DNA of 64,000 nt from positions 744,001 through 808,000 of the forward strand of contig CAVZMV010000001.1 of the NCBI GenBank assembly GCA_963776465.1, in the 5' to 3' direction. The notes under the pieces were generated by a model. The model worked only from the letters and a program-made list of their open reading frames with translations, was not told where the DNA came from and did not search any database. Shown here piece after piece: positions 55,690-64,000 of the stretch (positions are counted from its first letter, which is position 1; the number at the start of each line of letters is the position of its first letter). Origin of the DNA: DASRHK01 sp963776465. Lineage in GTDB: Bacteria; Pseudomonadota; Gammaproteobacteria; Nevskiales; Nevskiaceae. Position numbers and translations under genes: made by a program.

Positions 55690-58503
55690 ATGCGCATCAC
55701 CGCTTTTGCGCTGGGTCTGGCCGCTGCCGCTGTCGCCCACCAGACTGCCCACGCCGTCAGCGGCGCCTGGGCATTGCTCACCAACGACCAGGTTGTCGCC
55801 GTCGAGCAGAAGTTCATCGCGGGCCTGGAGGCTTACCAGTCCTCCCGCGAAGGCAAGGAGGCGGCGGACAAGAAAGCGCGCGGCGAGGACAAGGACAACA
55901 GCGGGCTGCTCGGCGACCTCGATCGCAAGGAGCGCCAGCAGATCTACGGCCGCAACCGTAAGCCGAGCTTTCAGACCGACGAGGAGCGTGTCAAAGGAAG
56001 CCGCCGCAAGCTGCCGGGCGGCGAAGATCAGGATCTGCTCGACCAGCGCCGTGAGCGTCGCAAGAGCCTGCGCGAGCTGCTCAAGGAATTGAACACGCCG
56101 GAGGATCCGCCGCTGCAGAAGTACTCGAAGGATTACGCCAAGGCGCTCTACGAGACCTTCAAGGAGGACCCGAAGAAATATGCCGAGCTCGCCGGGGAGA
56201 TCAGCGCCGGCGAGTACGGCAAGGTGCCGCAAGCGGTCGGCAAGGCCAGCGCGGCGCTGCTCACCAAGGCGGTCGGCGACGTCCTCGACGCCTACAAGTT
56301 CGAGACCGCCAAGCAGATCTGGGACGGCTTCACCGGCAACATCGAGGATCTGCAGGACGTCGGCTCGGCGCTGTTCCGCGGCGACTGGGACAAGTTCAAG
56401 TCGAGCCTGAAGGAGCTTGGCCTGAAGAAGGCCAAGGCCGCGACCGAGGAGACGATCAAGCGGACGGTCGGCTTCGCGTTCGGACCGCTCGGCAAGATCG
56501 CGGGCTCGACCTACGTGCAGGTGATCGAGTCCGAGATCGAAGTCCTGAAGTGGAGCAAGCGCACGCTCGATCGCAGCGTGACCACGCCCTGCCTGGACCG
56601 CTACGTCCAGACCTACCAGCGCGTCGGCGGCCCCGGCGCGCCGGACGTCGCCTACGACGAATTCAAGATGTGCACCGAGGAGCGCGGCAAGTTCGTCGGC
56701 TTCGCGGCGCTGGAGTCCTACATCGTGCAGAACGGGCTCAGCGCCGACGAGATCTACCGCAAGCTCGCGGAAGACTATCGCCTGGGCAACGTGCGGTTCG
56801 TCGACCGCTGGTTCGAGCAGCTGGTGGAGGAGCGCAAGCAGGTCGTGGAAGCGCAGTGGGAGAAGGACTTCGCCGTGTTCTCCGGCCGCATGGCCGACGT
56901 GTCCAGCCGCGTCAATCGCGCCAGCTCGATCTTCATCAACGGCATCATCGAGGACGTGCTCGGCGAGGCCAAGATCGCGGAGCTCGAAGCCGCCGCCGCC
57001 AAGGCGCTGCTCGACACCTTCCGCGACATGCAGATGCTGCGGCGCGCCGCCGGGGGCGTCGAAGGCGCCTGCGATGCGTTCGACGCGGCCCGGGACGAGG
57101 CCGCCAGCATCCTCGACTCGTCGGACCAGACCGACAAGAACGCCGAAGCGATCGAGATCAAGGCCAGGCAATTCGCCGGCTGCAACAGCGACGCCACCGC
57201 GATCGCGAGCCTCAAGCGGCTCTTCGGGCGCGCGCAGACGGTGAGCCAGGACTTCGACCGCGAGCGCCAGGCCGCGGAGCGCGAAGTCGATGCGGCGTGC
57301 AAAGCGGCCGAAGCCGTCGCGACCAAGACTTCGGAGGAGGAAGGGCGCAAGCAGCTCGATGGCGCCAATGAGCGCGCTGCGGCAGCCCAGAAGGCGATCC
57401 AGGCGGCGCAGACAGCGTTCACCGAGCTCACCGATCTTTCCAAGCGCGCCGGCGAGGTCAAGCTCGGGGGCGACCAGGCGGCGCGCGAGCAGCTGGCTGC
57501 GCTCGACGCCGACGCCGAGCTGATCCGCATGGGCCGCGGACCGCTGCAAACGCGGCTCGGGGAGTCCCTGGCGAGGATGGCCGCCGCGCTGCGCACGGTG
57601 CAGAACCTCGAGGGTTACGCGATCGACCAGGCCAACAAGATCAAGCCGGTGCTGGCGCCGCATCGCCAGAGCACGCTGCGCGCGCAGGTCCTGCAGGCCG
57701 AGGACGAGATCAAGGAGATCCTCGACGACATCGCCGGCTGCCGCCGGATCATCGCCGACAAGTGGACCAAGGGCGACGGCGATGACGGCGCCTGGCGCTC
57801 GCAGAGGATCGGCACGGGCGCGGTGGGCGCCATGGAGTCCGCGCTCGCCGAAGCCGGGAAGAAGTGCCCCGCTACGCCGGGCGAGGATCCGGCGGCGACG
57901 AGGCTTGCGATCGCCGATCTGGGGGCACGCGCCGAGGCTGAAGCCACCATAGTCGCGCTCGGCAAGGCGACCGTCGATCGCTGCCTGGCCGAGGCGGGAA
58001 GCGCGTTCCTCAACGTGCGCAATGCGGCCAATGCGGTGCTGACGATGCAGGCGCCGATCGTCGACGACGTCAAGAACTGGGCGGGCACCTGGACGATGTC
58101 CGACGGCAGCGGCTCGCTGCAGAACTATGACGGTGAATACATCTCCAAGGGCACTTTCACCTGGACGCCGCCGCCGGCGAACGTCGGGCCGCAAGGCTTC
58201 TCGATCACGATGACTGCGGCGTGTCAGACCGGCACCAGGCAGGGCGGCACGGCGGTCGGCACCGGCATCAGCGTCGAGGGCTTCGACCTCGTGACCTCGG
58301 CCACCGACCGCACGCCGCCCAAGCTGGACAACAACGGGGCGCCGGCGAACTGCAAGACGGGCGAGAGCCTGAGCAACAGCGTCACCGTCCATGTCATGCC
58401 GCGCGCGAACTACGCCGAAGGCGACGTCGCCAAGATCAAGATCGGCGCGTTCTGGGGCCCGGGCGTGACCTATCGCTACGTCGCGGGCAAGCCGAAGCCG
58501 TAG
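55690..58503 (+). CDS. large exported helical protein of unknown family
   Basis: A 937-residue protein with a signal peptide (ending AHA, about residue 22). Residues 45-135 are a highly charged Arg/Lys/Glu/Asp-rich region; 135-520 are helical with scattered Cys (TTPCLDRYVQTYQR, MCTEERGKFVGF); 520-760 are Ala/Glu-rich and likely coiled coil; 790-937 is a beta domain (WAGTWTMSDGSGSLQNYDGE, FTWTPPPANVG). No enzymatic motif was recognised. It is co-transcribed with the Tudor-like gene and its stop is 2 bp from the convergent lipoprotein gene. A surface or periplasmic scaffold is one possibility. Confidence 0.75.
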   Translation: MRITAFALGLAAAAVAHQTAHAVSGAWALLTNDQVVAVEQKFIAGLEAYQSSREGKEAADKKARGEDKDNSGLLGDLDRKERQQIYGRNRKPSFQTDEERVKGSRRKLPGGEDQDLLDQRRERRKSLRELLKELNTPEDPPLQKYSKDYAKALYETFKEDPKKYAELAGEISAGEYGKVPQAVGKASAALLTKAVGDVLDAYKFETAKQIWDGFTGNIEDLQDVGSALFRGDWDKFKSSLKELGLKKAKAATEETIKRTVGFAFGPLGKIAGSTYVQVIESEIEVLKWSKRTLDRSVTTPCLDRYVQTYQRVGGPGAPDVAYDEFKMCTEERGKFVGFAALESYIVQNGLSADEIYRKLAEDYRLGNVRFVDRWFEQLVEERKQVVEAQWEKDFAVFSGRMADVSSRVNRASSIFINGIIEDVLGEAKIAELEAAAAKALLDTFRDMQMLRRAAGGVEGACDAFDAARDEAASILDSSDQTDKNAEAIEIKARQFAGCNSDATAIASLKRLFGRAQTVSQDFDRERQAAEREVDAACKAAEAVATKTSEEEGRKQLDGANERAAAAQKAIQAAQTAFTELTDLSKRAGEVKLGGDQAAREQLAALDADAELIRMGRGPLQTRLGESLARMAAALRTVQNLEGYAIDQANKIKPVLAPHRQSTLRAQVLQAEDEIKEILDDIAGCRRIIADKWTKGDGDDGAWRSQRIGTGAVGAMESALAEAGKKCPATPGEDPAATRLAIADLGARAEAEATIVALGKATVDRCLAEAGSAFLNVRNAANAVLTMQAPIVDDVKNWAGTWTMSDGSGSLQNYDGEYISKGTFTWTPPPANVGPQGFSITMTAACQTGTRQGGTAVGTGISVEGFDLVTSATDRTPPKLDNNGAPANCKTGESLSNSVTVHVMPRANYAEGDVAKIKIGAFWGPGVTYRYVAGKPKP

Positions 58504-58505
58504 CG

Positions 58506-59180
58506 CTATCGCGCGGCGAGGACGCGCGCTTCGCCGCTGGACGCGACCTGCATCTGGACCGATCGTGTCTGCTTCTGCTCGCCGTCGACATACAGCGCCA
58601 CGGTGATCGGATAGACGCCCTCGTCGACGCCCTTGGGCAGCGTGAACCGGAACTGGTTCTCGTATTCGCCGCTGCCCTGGATCGATTGCGCCGACTTGCG
58701 CGCGCGATTGAGCACCTTGCCATCCGGAGAGCGCATCTCCACCGCCTCCTCGACCTTGGGCTGCGGCGAGTCACGTCCCTTCACCAGCTCGACGTTGCTG
58801 ACGAGCGTCGCCTGGGTTCCGCCGGCGATCATGTTGCCGGGCTGCAGCGCGGCCGAGTAGCTGGTCACCTGCGTACGCTCCGGCAGCCTGCCTTGCCTGG
58901 CCTCGTACACCTTCTCGACTTGCGCCGCCGAGCGCTTCTGGCGCGTGCTGTAGTTGTAGGCCATGCAGCCGAGCGCGCCGACTGCGCCGCCGACGGCGCC
59001 GCCGATCGCGGCTCCCGCTGCCTGATTGCTCGTCACGGCAGCGCCGGTCGCAGCGCCGGCTACGGCGCCGATCGCCCCGGTGAGAAACGTGTTGCAGCCA
59101 TCGCCGCCCGACCCGGGCATGCCGGCACAGCCGGCGATGGCGATCACTGCGGTCAATGTGACGGCGCGATGGATGTGCAT
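58506..59180 (-). CDS. glycine-zipper lipoprotein
   Basis: A 224-residue lipoprotein (lipobox IAGC, Cys18). Residues 30-70 form a Gly/Ala-rich zipper (GAIGAVAGAATGAAVTSN, GGAVGGAVGALG) that may span or associate with the membrane. A later C-terminal beta domain follows (FRFTLPKGVDEGVYPITVAL). It lies 8 bp downstream of the Ser/Thr kinase gene on the same strand, suggesting that the two work together. Confidence 0.8.
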   Translation of the reverse strand: MHIHRAVTLTAVIAIAGCAGMPGSGGDGCNTFLTGAIGAVAGAATGAAVTSNQAAGAAIGGAVGGAVGALGCMAYNYSTRQKRSAAQVEKVYEARQGRLPERTQVTSYSAALQPGNMIAGGTQATLVSNVELVKGRDSPQPKVEEAVEMRSPDGKVLNRARKSAQSIQGSGEYENQFRFTLPKGVDEGVYPITVALYVDGEQKQTRSVQMQVASSGEARVLAAR

Positions 59181-59188
59181 GCCACAGT

Positions 59189-60670
59189 CTAGTCCACGCT
59201 GATCCCTTTCATCGCCTGCTCGCGCGCCTGCTGCGCATCCCGCAGCAGCTTTTTGGCCTCGACGTTGGCGGGATCCAGCATCAGCGCGGAATTGGCGTAG
59301 GAGATCGAGCTCTTGTACTCCTTGCGCCGGAAGGCGGCACGCCCCTCGAGCACCATCTTGCTCGCGGTCTCGGAGTTGGCCTGGTTGCTGCGCTCCGGCT
59401 TGCGGACGGCCCCCGGAGGAGGCTCCTTGGGCGGCGGCTCCTTGACCGGCGGGTCCGGCACCGGTGGTTCCTTGGCGGGAGGCTCCTTGCTGGGCGGCTC
59501 CTTCGCTGGAGGCTCGTTGACGGGAGGCTCCTCGACGGGGACGGCGGGTCCTTTGGGCGGCTCGATCATGGTTGGGCTTGCCGGCGGGGGGGTTGCGATA
59601 GTGGGCGCGGCGCTCGCCGCAACGATGTCCGGTTGGCGCGATGCCTGGTATCTCCACAGGCCGAGCGCAGCGACGATCGCCAGCGCCAGCGCGGCCGCGA
59701 GCGGCAAAGCCAGCTTGCGGCGGCGCGGCGCGCCCTCGATCGCCGGCGGTGCCTGCGGCAGTGTCGGCACGCGGCCGGCGCTGTCCTGCAGCGTCCGGCG
59801 CGCCGTCGCCGCGCGCGCCTGCTTGAGGGCCTCGGCCGATTGCGTGGGCACCGTCGGCAACGTCGGCAGCGCGTCGATCAGCTCGAGCAGTTCCTGCGCG
59901 GACGCAGGGCGATCGGCCGGCTCCTTGGCAGTCATCTTGTCGAGCAGCGGCTGCAGCATCGTCAGCGCCGCCGGCAATCGCGGCATCGGCTCCGAGACGT
60001 GCTGAAGGATGATCGCGATCGCCTCCTCGTTCTGGAATGGCGGCGCGCCGGTCAGCATCTCGTAGAGCACGATGCCCAGGCTGTAGAGATCGGTGCGCGC
60101 GTCGACCGGCTTGGCGCGCGCCTGCTCGGGGCTCATGTACCGCGGCGTGCCGATCACGCCGCCGGCGGTCGTCGCGCCGGTGCTGCTGCCGAGCACCTTG
60201 GCGATGCCGAAATCGGTGAGCACCGGCATGCCACGCTCGTCGAACATGATGTTCTCCGGCTTCATGTCGCGATGGACGAAGCCGTGCGCGTGCGCCTCGA
60301 CGAACGCTTCGGTGACCTCGCGCAGGATCGCGATCGCTTCGGCCGGCGCCAGCGCACCCTGGTTGATCCGCTCGCGCAGATCCCCGCCGGACAGCAGCCG
60401 CATCGAATAGAAGTGATAGCCGCCCTCGTGGCCGACCTCGAACACGGTGACGATGTTGCGATGGCTCAGGCGGGCGGCGGCACGGACCTCCACCTCGAAG
60501 CGGGCGATCAGTCCCGGATTGCGCTCCAGCTCCGGCGGCAGGATCTTGAGCGCCACCCGGCGGCCGAGCTTCTGATCCTCGGCTTCGTAGACGTCGGCCA
60601 TGCCGCCGGAACCCAGCTTGCGCAGGATGCGGTAATGGCCCAGCGCAGCGCCAGCTTGAAGGTCGGGCAT
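59189..60670 (-). CDS. transmembrane Ser/Thr protein kinase (PknB-like)
   Basis: A 493-residue kinase starting MPDLQAG. The catalytic domain has LGSGGMADVY (residues 19-28), Lys42, Asp135 in HRDMKPEN, Asp153 in DFG and GTPRYMSPEQ; all key residues are present. One membrane helix (about 325-345) is followed by a Pro-rich tract of imperfect EPPAKEPP-type repeats and a C-terminal helical region (GRAAFRRKEYKSSISYANSA) like a TPR unit, predicted to be periplasmic. No PASTA domains are present, so its signal differs from the actinobacterial type. Confidence 0.92.
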   Translation of the reverse strand: MPDLQAGAALGHYRILRKLGSGGMADVYEAEDQKLGRRVALKILPPELERNPGLIARFEVEVRAAARLSHRNIVTVFEVGHEGGYHFYSMRLLSGGDLRERINQGALAPAEAIAILREVTEAFVEAHAHGFVHRDMKPENIMFDERGMPVLTDFGIAKVLGSSTGATTAGGVIGTPRYMSPEQARAKPVDARTDLYSLGIVLYEMLTGAPPFQNEEAIAIILQHVSEPMPRLPAALTMLQPLLDKMTAKEPADRPASAQELLELIDALPTLPTVPTQSAEALKQARAATARRTLQDSAGRVPTLPQAPPAIEGAPRRRKLALPLAAALALAIVAALGLWRYQASRQPDIVAASAAPTIATPPPASPTMIEPPKGPAVPVEEPPVNEPPAKEPPSKEPPAKEPPVPDPPVKEPPPKEPPPGAVRKPERSNQANSETASKMVLEGRAAFRRKEYKSSISYANSALMLDPANVEAKKLLRDAQQAREQAMKGISVD

Positions 60671-60730
60671 CGCTCCAATATGCCGCAATCGCGGGCGGAG
60701 CGGATCGGCGTTACGACTTCCTTCTACGAC

Positions 60731-62083
60731 CTACTTCGTGGTCGATTTCTGCACCGCGTCCGCGGTGAAGTATCCCGGCGGGAACGAGACCGACAGATTG
60801 TTGGGCTTGTCCTCGTTGGCCATTGCCGTGACGAAATACCGGCCCGAGTCGAAGTGGTAGATGACTTCGGGAATGGTGGTGCCCGCCTGGATGTTCGCAC
60901 CCCAGACGTAGTGCCCTTCCTGGAACTGGTAGAGCTGGTCGCGCTTGTCGTAGTCGTCCACGGCCAGGATGTTCCAGCCGTCCTCCTCGACGTACATCAC
61001 CCGCTTCTTGAACGTGTGGCTGGTGCCCGGCTTGAGCGTGGCCTCCACCACCCACACGCGGTGCAGCTCGTAGCGCGGGAGGCTCTGGTTCAGGTGCCGC
61101 GGCGCGGCCATGTCCTTGAACTTCACCTGCGGGCCGGCCAGCTTGTGGCCGTTGTAGCCGACGTACATCTCCTTCTTGCCGACCAGCTTCCAGTTGTAGC
61201 GCTCGAGCACGCCGTTGAACATGTCGACCTGGTCGTAGAACTGGTGGCCGTCGGTGCCCTCGTAGGGGTTGTCGCAGCACACCGTCGGCGCCCGGCGGAT
61301 GCGGCGCAGGCCTGGCGAATACAGCCAGGCCGCGCGGCCGGCGGAGCCGACGCCCGCTTTCTCGTGCACCAGAATCACCGTGCCCGCCATGCGCGGCGGC
61401 GCGACCGTCCTGGACAGGTAGAACAGGAACTCGCCGGCGTCCTTCGTCAGCGGCACCGGGTGCTTCTGCGAGGCGTAGTGGAACTCCACGTCCTCGACGA
61501 TCTTGGTCAGCTGGAACTGTCCGGCCGGCTGCACGATCATCTGGTTGTTGTAGCGGGTCACCGCCTCGCCGCGCCATTTCAGCTTGTGGTTCCAGATCGG
61601 CTCGGCCCCGGTCTTGGGGATCGGGAACGGGAAGCCGAGCTTGCAGTTGTGCGGATTGTCGACGCCGATCATCTCGCAGCTGACGGCGTTCTCGGCGGTG
61701 GCCTTGTAGATGAAGTCCGGCCAGCTGGCCATCCGGTGCGTCGGGTAGACGTTCATCTTGTAGTCGTCGTAGGTCTTCAGCAGGTACTTGTGCCCTTCCG
61801 TCAGCTTGTCCTGGTACTGGGCGAGGTTGGCCTTGGTGATGGTGAAGGAAGGCTTCTCGGCGTCGATCTGCGGGTTGGTCGGGAAGGCGCCCTTGAGCGA
61901 CCCGCTTTGCGGAGCCGGAGCCCACGCCGGGATGGTGCCCTCCTTGTTGCCGGCCTTGTCGGCCCCGATCGGGGTCAGGTCCTGCCCCAGCTTGGCGGCC
62001 TCCTCGGGGGTCACCTTGGCCCATAGCGCGCCTGCGCCGAGGCTGAGCATGACGCCGAGCACCATCGCACCTGGGTTCTTCAC
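60731..62083 (-). CDS. DUF1329 family protein (copy C)
   Basis: A 450-residue protein. The GTG start at 62083 follows an AGGAGATC site and yields a signal peptide (MKNPGAMVLGVMLSLGAGALW). KVTPEEAAKLGQDLTPIGAD and RRIRRAPTVCCDNPYEGTDG place it with copy B rather than A. It has no DUF1302 partner next to it in this window, but the divergent gene is a TonB receptor. Confidence 0.9.
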   Translation of the reverse strand: MKNPGAMVLGVMLSLGAGALWAKVTPEEAAKLGQDLTPIGADKAGNKEGTIPAWAPAPQSGSLKGAFPTNPQIDAEKPSFTITKANLAQYQDKLTEGHKYLLKTYDDYKMNVYPTHRMASWPDFIYKATAENAVSCEMIGVDNPHNCKLGFPFPIPKTGAEPIWNHKLKWRGEAVTRYNNQMIVQPAGQFQLTKIVEDVEFHYASQKHPVPLTKDAGEFLFYLSRTVAPPRMAGTVILVHEKAGVGSAGRAAWLYSPGLRRIRRAPTVCCDNPYEGTDGHQFYDQVDMFNGVLERYNWKLVGKKEMYVGYNGHKLAGPQVKFKDMAAPRHLNQSLPRYELHRVWVVEATLKPGTSHTFKKRVMYVEEDGWNILAVDDYDKRDQLYQFQEGHYVWGANIQAGTTIPEVIYHFDSGRYFVTAMANEDKPNNLSVSFPPGYFTADAVQKSTTK

Positions 62084-62238
62084 CGGGGATCTCCTGCAAG
62101 AAAACGTGGCCGCCCCGCGGCCGGGGCAGAGCCTTGGACCGTCCGAGCATGCAGAAGTTAGAGCATTTCTAGCGGGTCCACGGCGGCGGCGCGCCGCGCC
62201 CATAAAGTAGGCGCCGCCCTCGTCAAAGTGGAGCGCCC
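62084..62238. promoter_or_regulatory. divergent region between DUF1329 copy C and TonB receptor
   Basis: The 155-bp gap holds the promoters for both genes. It is GC-rich; no Fur-type, TonB-regulon or other known operator was recognised. Confidence 0.35.
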
Positions 62239-64000
62239 ATGCCCATCTTCGTCCGCCGTGCCTTGCTGCCCGTCCTCACCAGCCTCTTCGTCGGGCTGTC
62301 GCCGGCATGGGCAGCCGAGGCCGGCCCGGCGCTGCCCAGGCTTCCCCGCGATCTCACCCTGATGTCGTTCGACGACCTGATGAAGGTCGAGGTCACGTCC
62401 GTGTCGCGGCGTCCCGAGCCGGTCGAAGGCGCCGCCGCCGCGATCTTCGTTCTCTCCGGCGACGAGATCCGGCGCTCGGGCGTGCGCAACATCGCCGACG
62501 CCCTGCGGCTGGTGCCGGGCCTGCAGGTCGCGCAGTTCTCCGCGTCGGCCTACGCCATCACGGCCCGCGGCTTCAACAACAAGAGCGCCGACAAGCTCGA
62601 GGTGCTGCTCGACGGCCGCAGCGTCTACACGCCGCTCACCTCCACCGTATTCTGGGACGTGCTCGAGGTCTACCTGCCCAACATCGAGCGCATCGAGGTG
62701 ATCCGCGGTACCGGCGCCGCGCTGTGGGGCGCCAACGCGGTCAACGGCGTCATCAACATCATCACCAGGAACGCCAGGGACACGACGGGCGCGAGCGCCC
62801 AGGCGCACGTCGGCACCGAGGAGCGCTACGGCGGCGCGGGGCAGATCGGCCTGGCCGTGGGCGAGCACGGCAGCGTGCGCCTCTACAGCCAGGGCCATGC
62901 GCGCGACCGCTCGATGCGTCCCGACGGCTCCGACCCGGGCGACGGCCAGCGCATGGCGCAGACCGGCTTCCGCTCCGACTGGGACATCGGCAGCGGACAG
63001 CTGCTGGTCTCCGGCGACGTCTACAAGGCCACCGGCGAAACGCGGAGCCTGGATCCCGCCCACTTCCTCCAGCTGGTGGACGTCGACAGCGACGGCGGCA
63101 ACCTGGTGACGCGCTACACCTGCTGCGACACCGAGCAGGGACGCTGGACCCTGCAGGCGTCCTACGACGCGCACACGCTGGACGCACCCAGCATCATCGT
63201 CGAGCGGCGCAAGACCACGGCTGCGGATTTCCAGCAGCAATGGCAGTTCGGCGCGCGCCAGACCGTCGTCTACGGCCTGAGCTATCGCTACTCGCACGAC
63301 GACACCGGCGGCCCGCCCAACCTGATCCTGCTCGATCCGGCGTCCCGCACGCTGCACACCTACAGCGCCTTCCTGCAGGACCAGATCGCGCTGTTCGATC
63401 GTTCGGCCACGCTCACCGTCGGCAGCAAGTTCGAGCACAACAGCTTCACCGGCTTCGAGCTGCAGCCGAGCGTTCGCCTGGGATGGCAGGCCACCGAGCG
63501 GGTGTTCACCTGGACGGCCGTGTCGCGTGCCGTGCGGACCCCCAATCGCTCCGACCAGAACGTCGCGATCTTCTGCCCCGAGCCCGACGGCATCCCGACG
63601 CTGTGCGGGCCTGGCCTGTTCCGGATCGGCAATCCGAACATGGATTCGGAGAAGCTGATCGCCTACGAGTGGGGCCTGCGTTTGCGCGGGCCGGACCACG
63701 TCTCGTGGGATCTGGCCACGTATTACAACCGCTACTCGGAGCTCAAGAGCAACGAGCCGATCCCGCCGGTGGGCGCCTATGCCAACAAGCTGCATGCGCG
63801 CGGCTATGGCGCGGAGCTCAGCGTGCTGTGGCAGCCGCTCGACGGCCTGCAGCTGCGGCCGTTCTACAGCCTGCTCGTGCTGGACGTCGAGCCCGACGCA
63901 GACAGCGCCGACACGGCCACGCCCGCCCTGCTGGAGGGCAGCAATCCGCGCCACCAGGCCGGGCTCGCGGTGTCCTGGATGACGTCGCGCTGGACGGTCA
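62239..64000 (+). CDS. TonB-dependent outer-membrane receptor, partial (runs off right edge)
   Basis: An open frame of 587 codons from ATG 62239 with no stop in the window. A signal peptide (ending SPAWA) precedes a TonB-box-like and plug region: DLMKVEVTSVSRRPE, FVLSGDEIRRSGVRNIADAL, PGLQVAQFSASAYAITARGF and IERIEVIRGTGAALWGANAV. The beta barrel follows (FRSDWDIGSGQLLVSGDVY onwards). It imports a large or scarce ligand with TonB energy. Such MtrB/SusC-unrelated, iron-independent types often import catabolic substrates. It starts opposite the DUF1329 copy C gene, suggesting joint envelope function. Confidence 0.93.
   Translation, partial: MPIFVRRALLPVLTSLFVGLSPAWAAEAGPALPRLPRDLTLMSFDDLMKVEVTSVSRRPEPVEGAAAAIFVLSGDEIRRSGVRNIADALRLVPGLQVAQFSASAYAITARGFNNKSADKLEVLLDGRSVYTPLTSTVFWDVLEVYLPNIERIEVIRGTGAALWGANAVNGVINIITRNARDTTGASAQAHVGTEERYGGAGQIGLAVGEHGSVRLYSQGHARDRSMRPDGSDPGDGQRMAQTGFRSDWDIGSGQLLVSGDVYKATGETRSLDPAHFLQLVDVDSDGGNLVTRYTCCDTEQGRWTLQASYDAHTLDAPSIIVERRKTTAADFQQQWQFGARQTVVYGLSYRYSHDDTGGPPNLILLDPASRTLHTYSAFLQDQIALFDRSATLTVGSKFEHNSFTGFELQPSVRLGWQATERVFTWTAVSRAVRTPNRSDQNVAIFCPEPDGIPTLCGPGLFRIGNPNMDSEKLIAYEWGLRLRGPDHVSWDLATYYNRYSELKSNEPIPPVGAYANKLHARGYGAELSVLWQPLDGLQLRPFYSLLVLDVEPDADSADTATPALLEGSNPRHQAGLAVSWMTSRWTV

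Noticed and set aside
55303..58392. A 1029-codon open frame on the minus strand
   Set aside because: Antisense of the 937-residue exported protein, with no ribosome site, signal peptide or recognisable domain. The plus-strand frame has a signal peptide and tight operon spacing.

Overview
The window is GC-rich, gene-dense bacterial DNA with short spacers and many ATGA/GTGA stop-start overlaps. Outer-membrane genes (TonB receptor, DUF1302 barrels ending in Phe), a proteobacterial-type Ada, MltD and many acyl-CoA genes indicate a Gram-negative proteobacterium. Several DUF1302/DUF1329 pairs, a Baeyer-Villiger monooxygenase (BVMO), and many SDRs and acyl-CoA dehydrogenases are typical of steroid-, hydrocarbon- or lipid-degrading Gammaproteobacteria such as the Nevskiales/Solimonadaceae or Steroidobacter groups. 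That placement is inference. No tRNA, rRNA, CRISPR array, phage or insertion-sequence gene was seen.

Layout. 1-0.4 kb: a small overlapping gene and the start of a nucleotidyltransferase-like gene. 0.4-7.4 kb: a beta-oxidation locus, with a fadB/fadJ-like gene and thiolase divergent from a two-subunit acyl-CoA dehydrogenase and an epoxide-hydrolase-like enzyme. 8-13 kb: an MFS - DUF1302 - DUF1329 operon. 13-15.7 kb: SDR, alpha/beta hydrolase and GST. 15.7-24 kb: class III cyclase, secreted SBBP beta-propeller protein, SDR, acidic protein, histidine kinase and cardiolipin-synthase-like lipoprotein. 24-30 kb: Ada with an overlapping 2OG oxygenase, a crotonase and three cell-wall enzymes. 31-35 kb: secreted GH36-like glycosidase, chromate transporter and sterol-desaturase-family enzyme. 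35.8-42 kb: a BVMO - DUF1329 - DUF1302 - SDR operon. 42-47 kb: MltD, an AraC regulator, and an SDR/hydrolase pair divergent from a TetR regulator with two visible operators. 47-54 kb: reductase, hydrolase, ACAD10/11-like acyl-CoA dehydrogenase, APH-like kinase, two SDRs and a histidine phosphatase. 54-60.7 kb: LysR regulator, then poorly known envelope proteins and a membrane Ser/Thr kinase. 60.7-64 kb: a third DUF1329 gene divergent from a TonB receptor cut by the window end.

The parts suggest a linked catabolic programme. Hydrophobic substrate would cross the envelope via DUF1302/DUF1329 and TonB proteins. SDR and BVMO steps would oxidise it to esters or lactones, alpha/beta hydrolases would open them, and acyl-CoA enzymes would degrade the acids, possibly through phosphorylated 4-hydroxyacyl-CoA (APH kinase plus ACAD10/11-like enzyme). 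This scheme is inferred from families and gene order.

Two features cut across the window. Several otherwise conserved genes are broken by one extra base, and four of these breaks fall at the same place, where the + strand reads GGTACTG for an expected GTACTG. Short palindromic repeats sit between genes and in several places supply stop or start codons.
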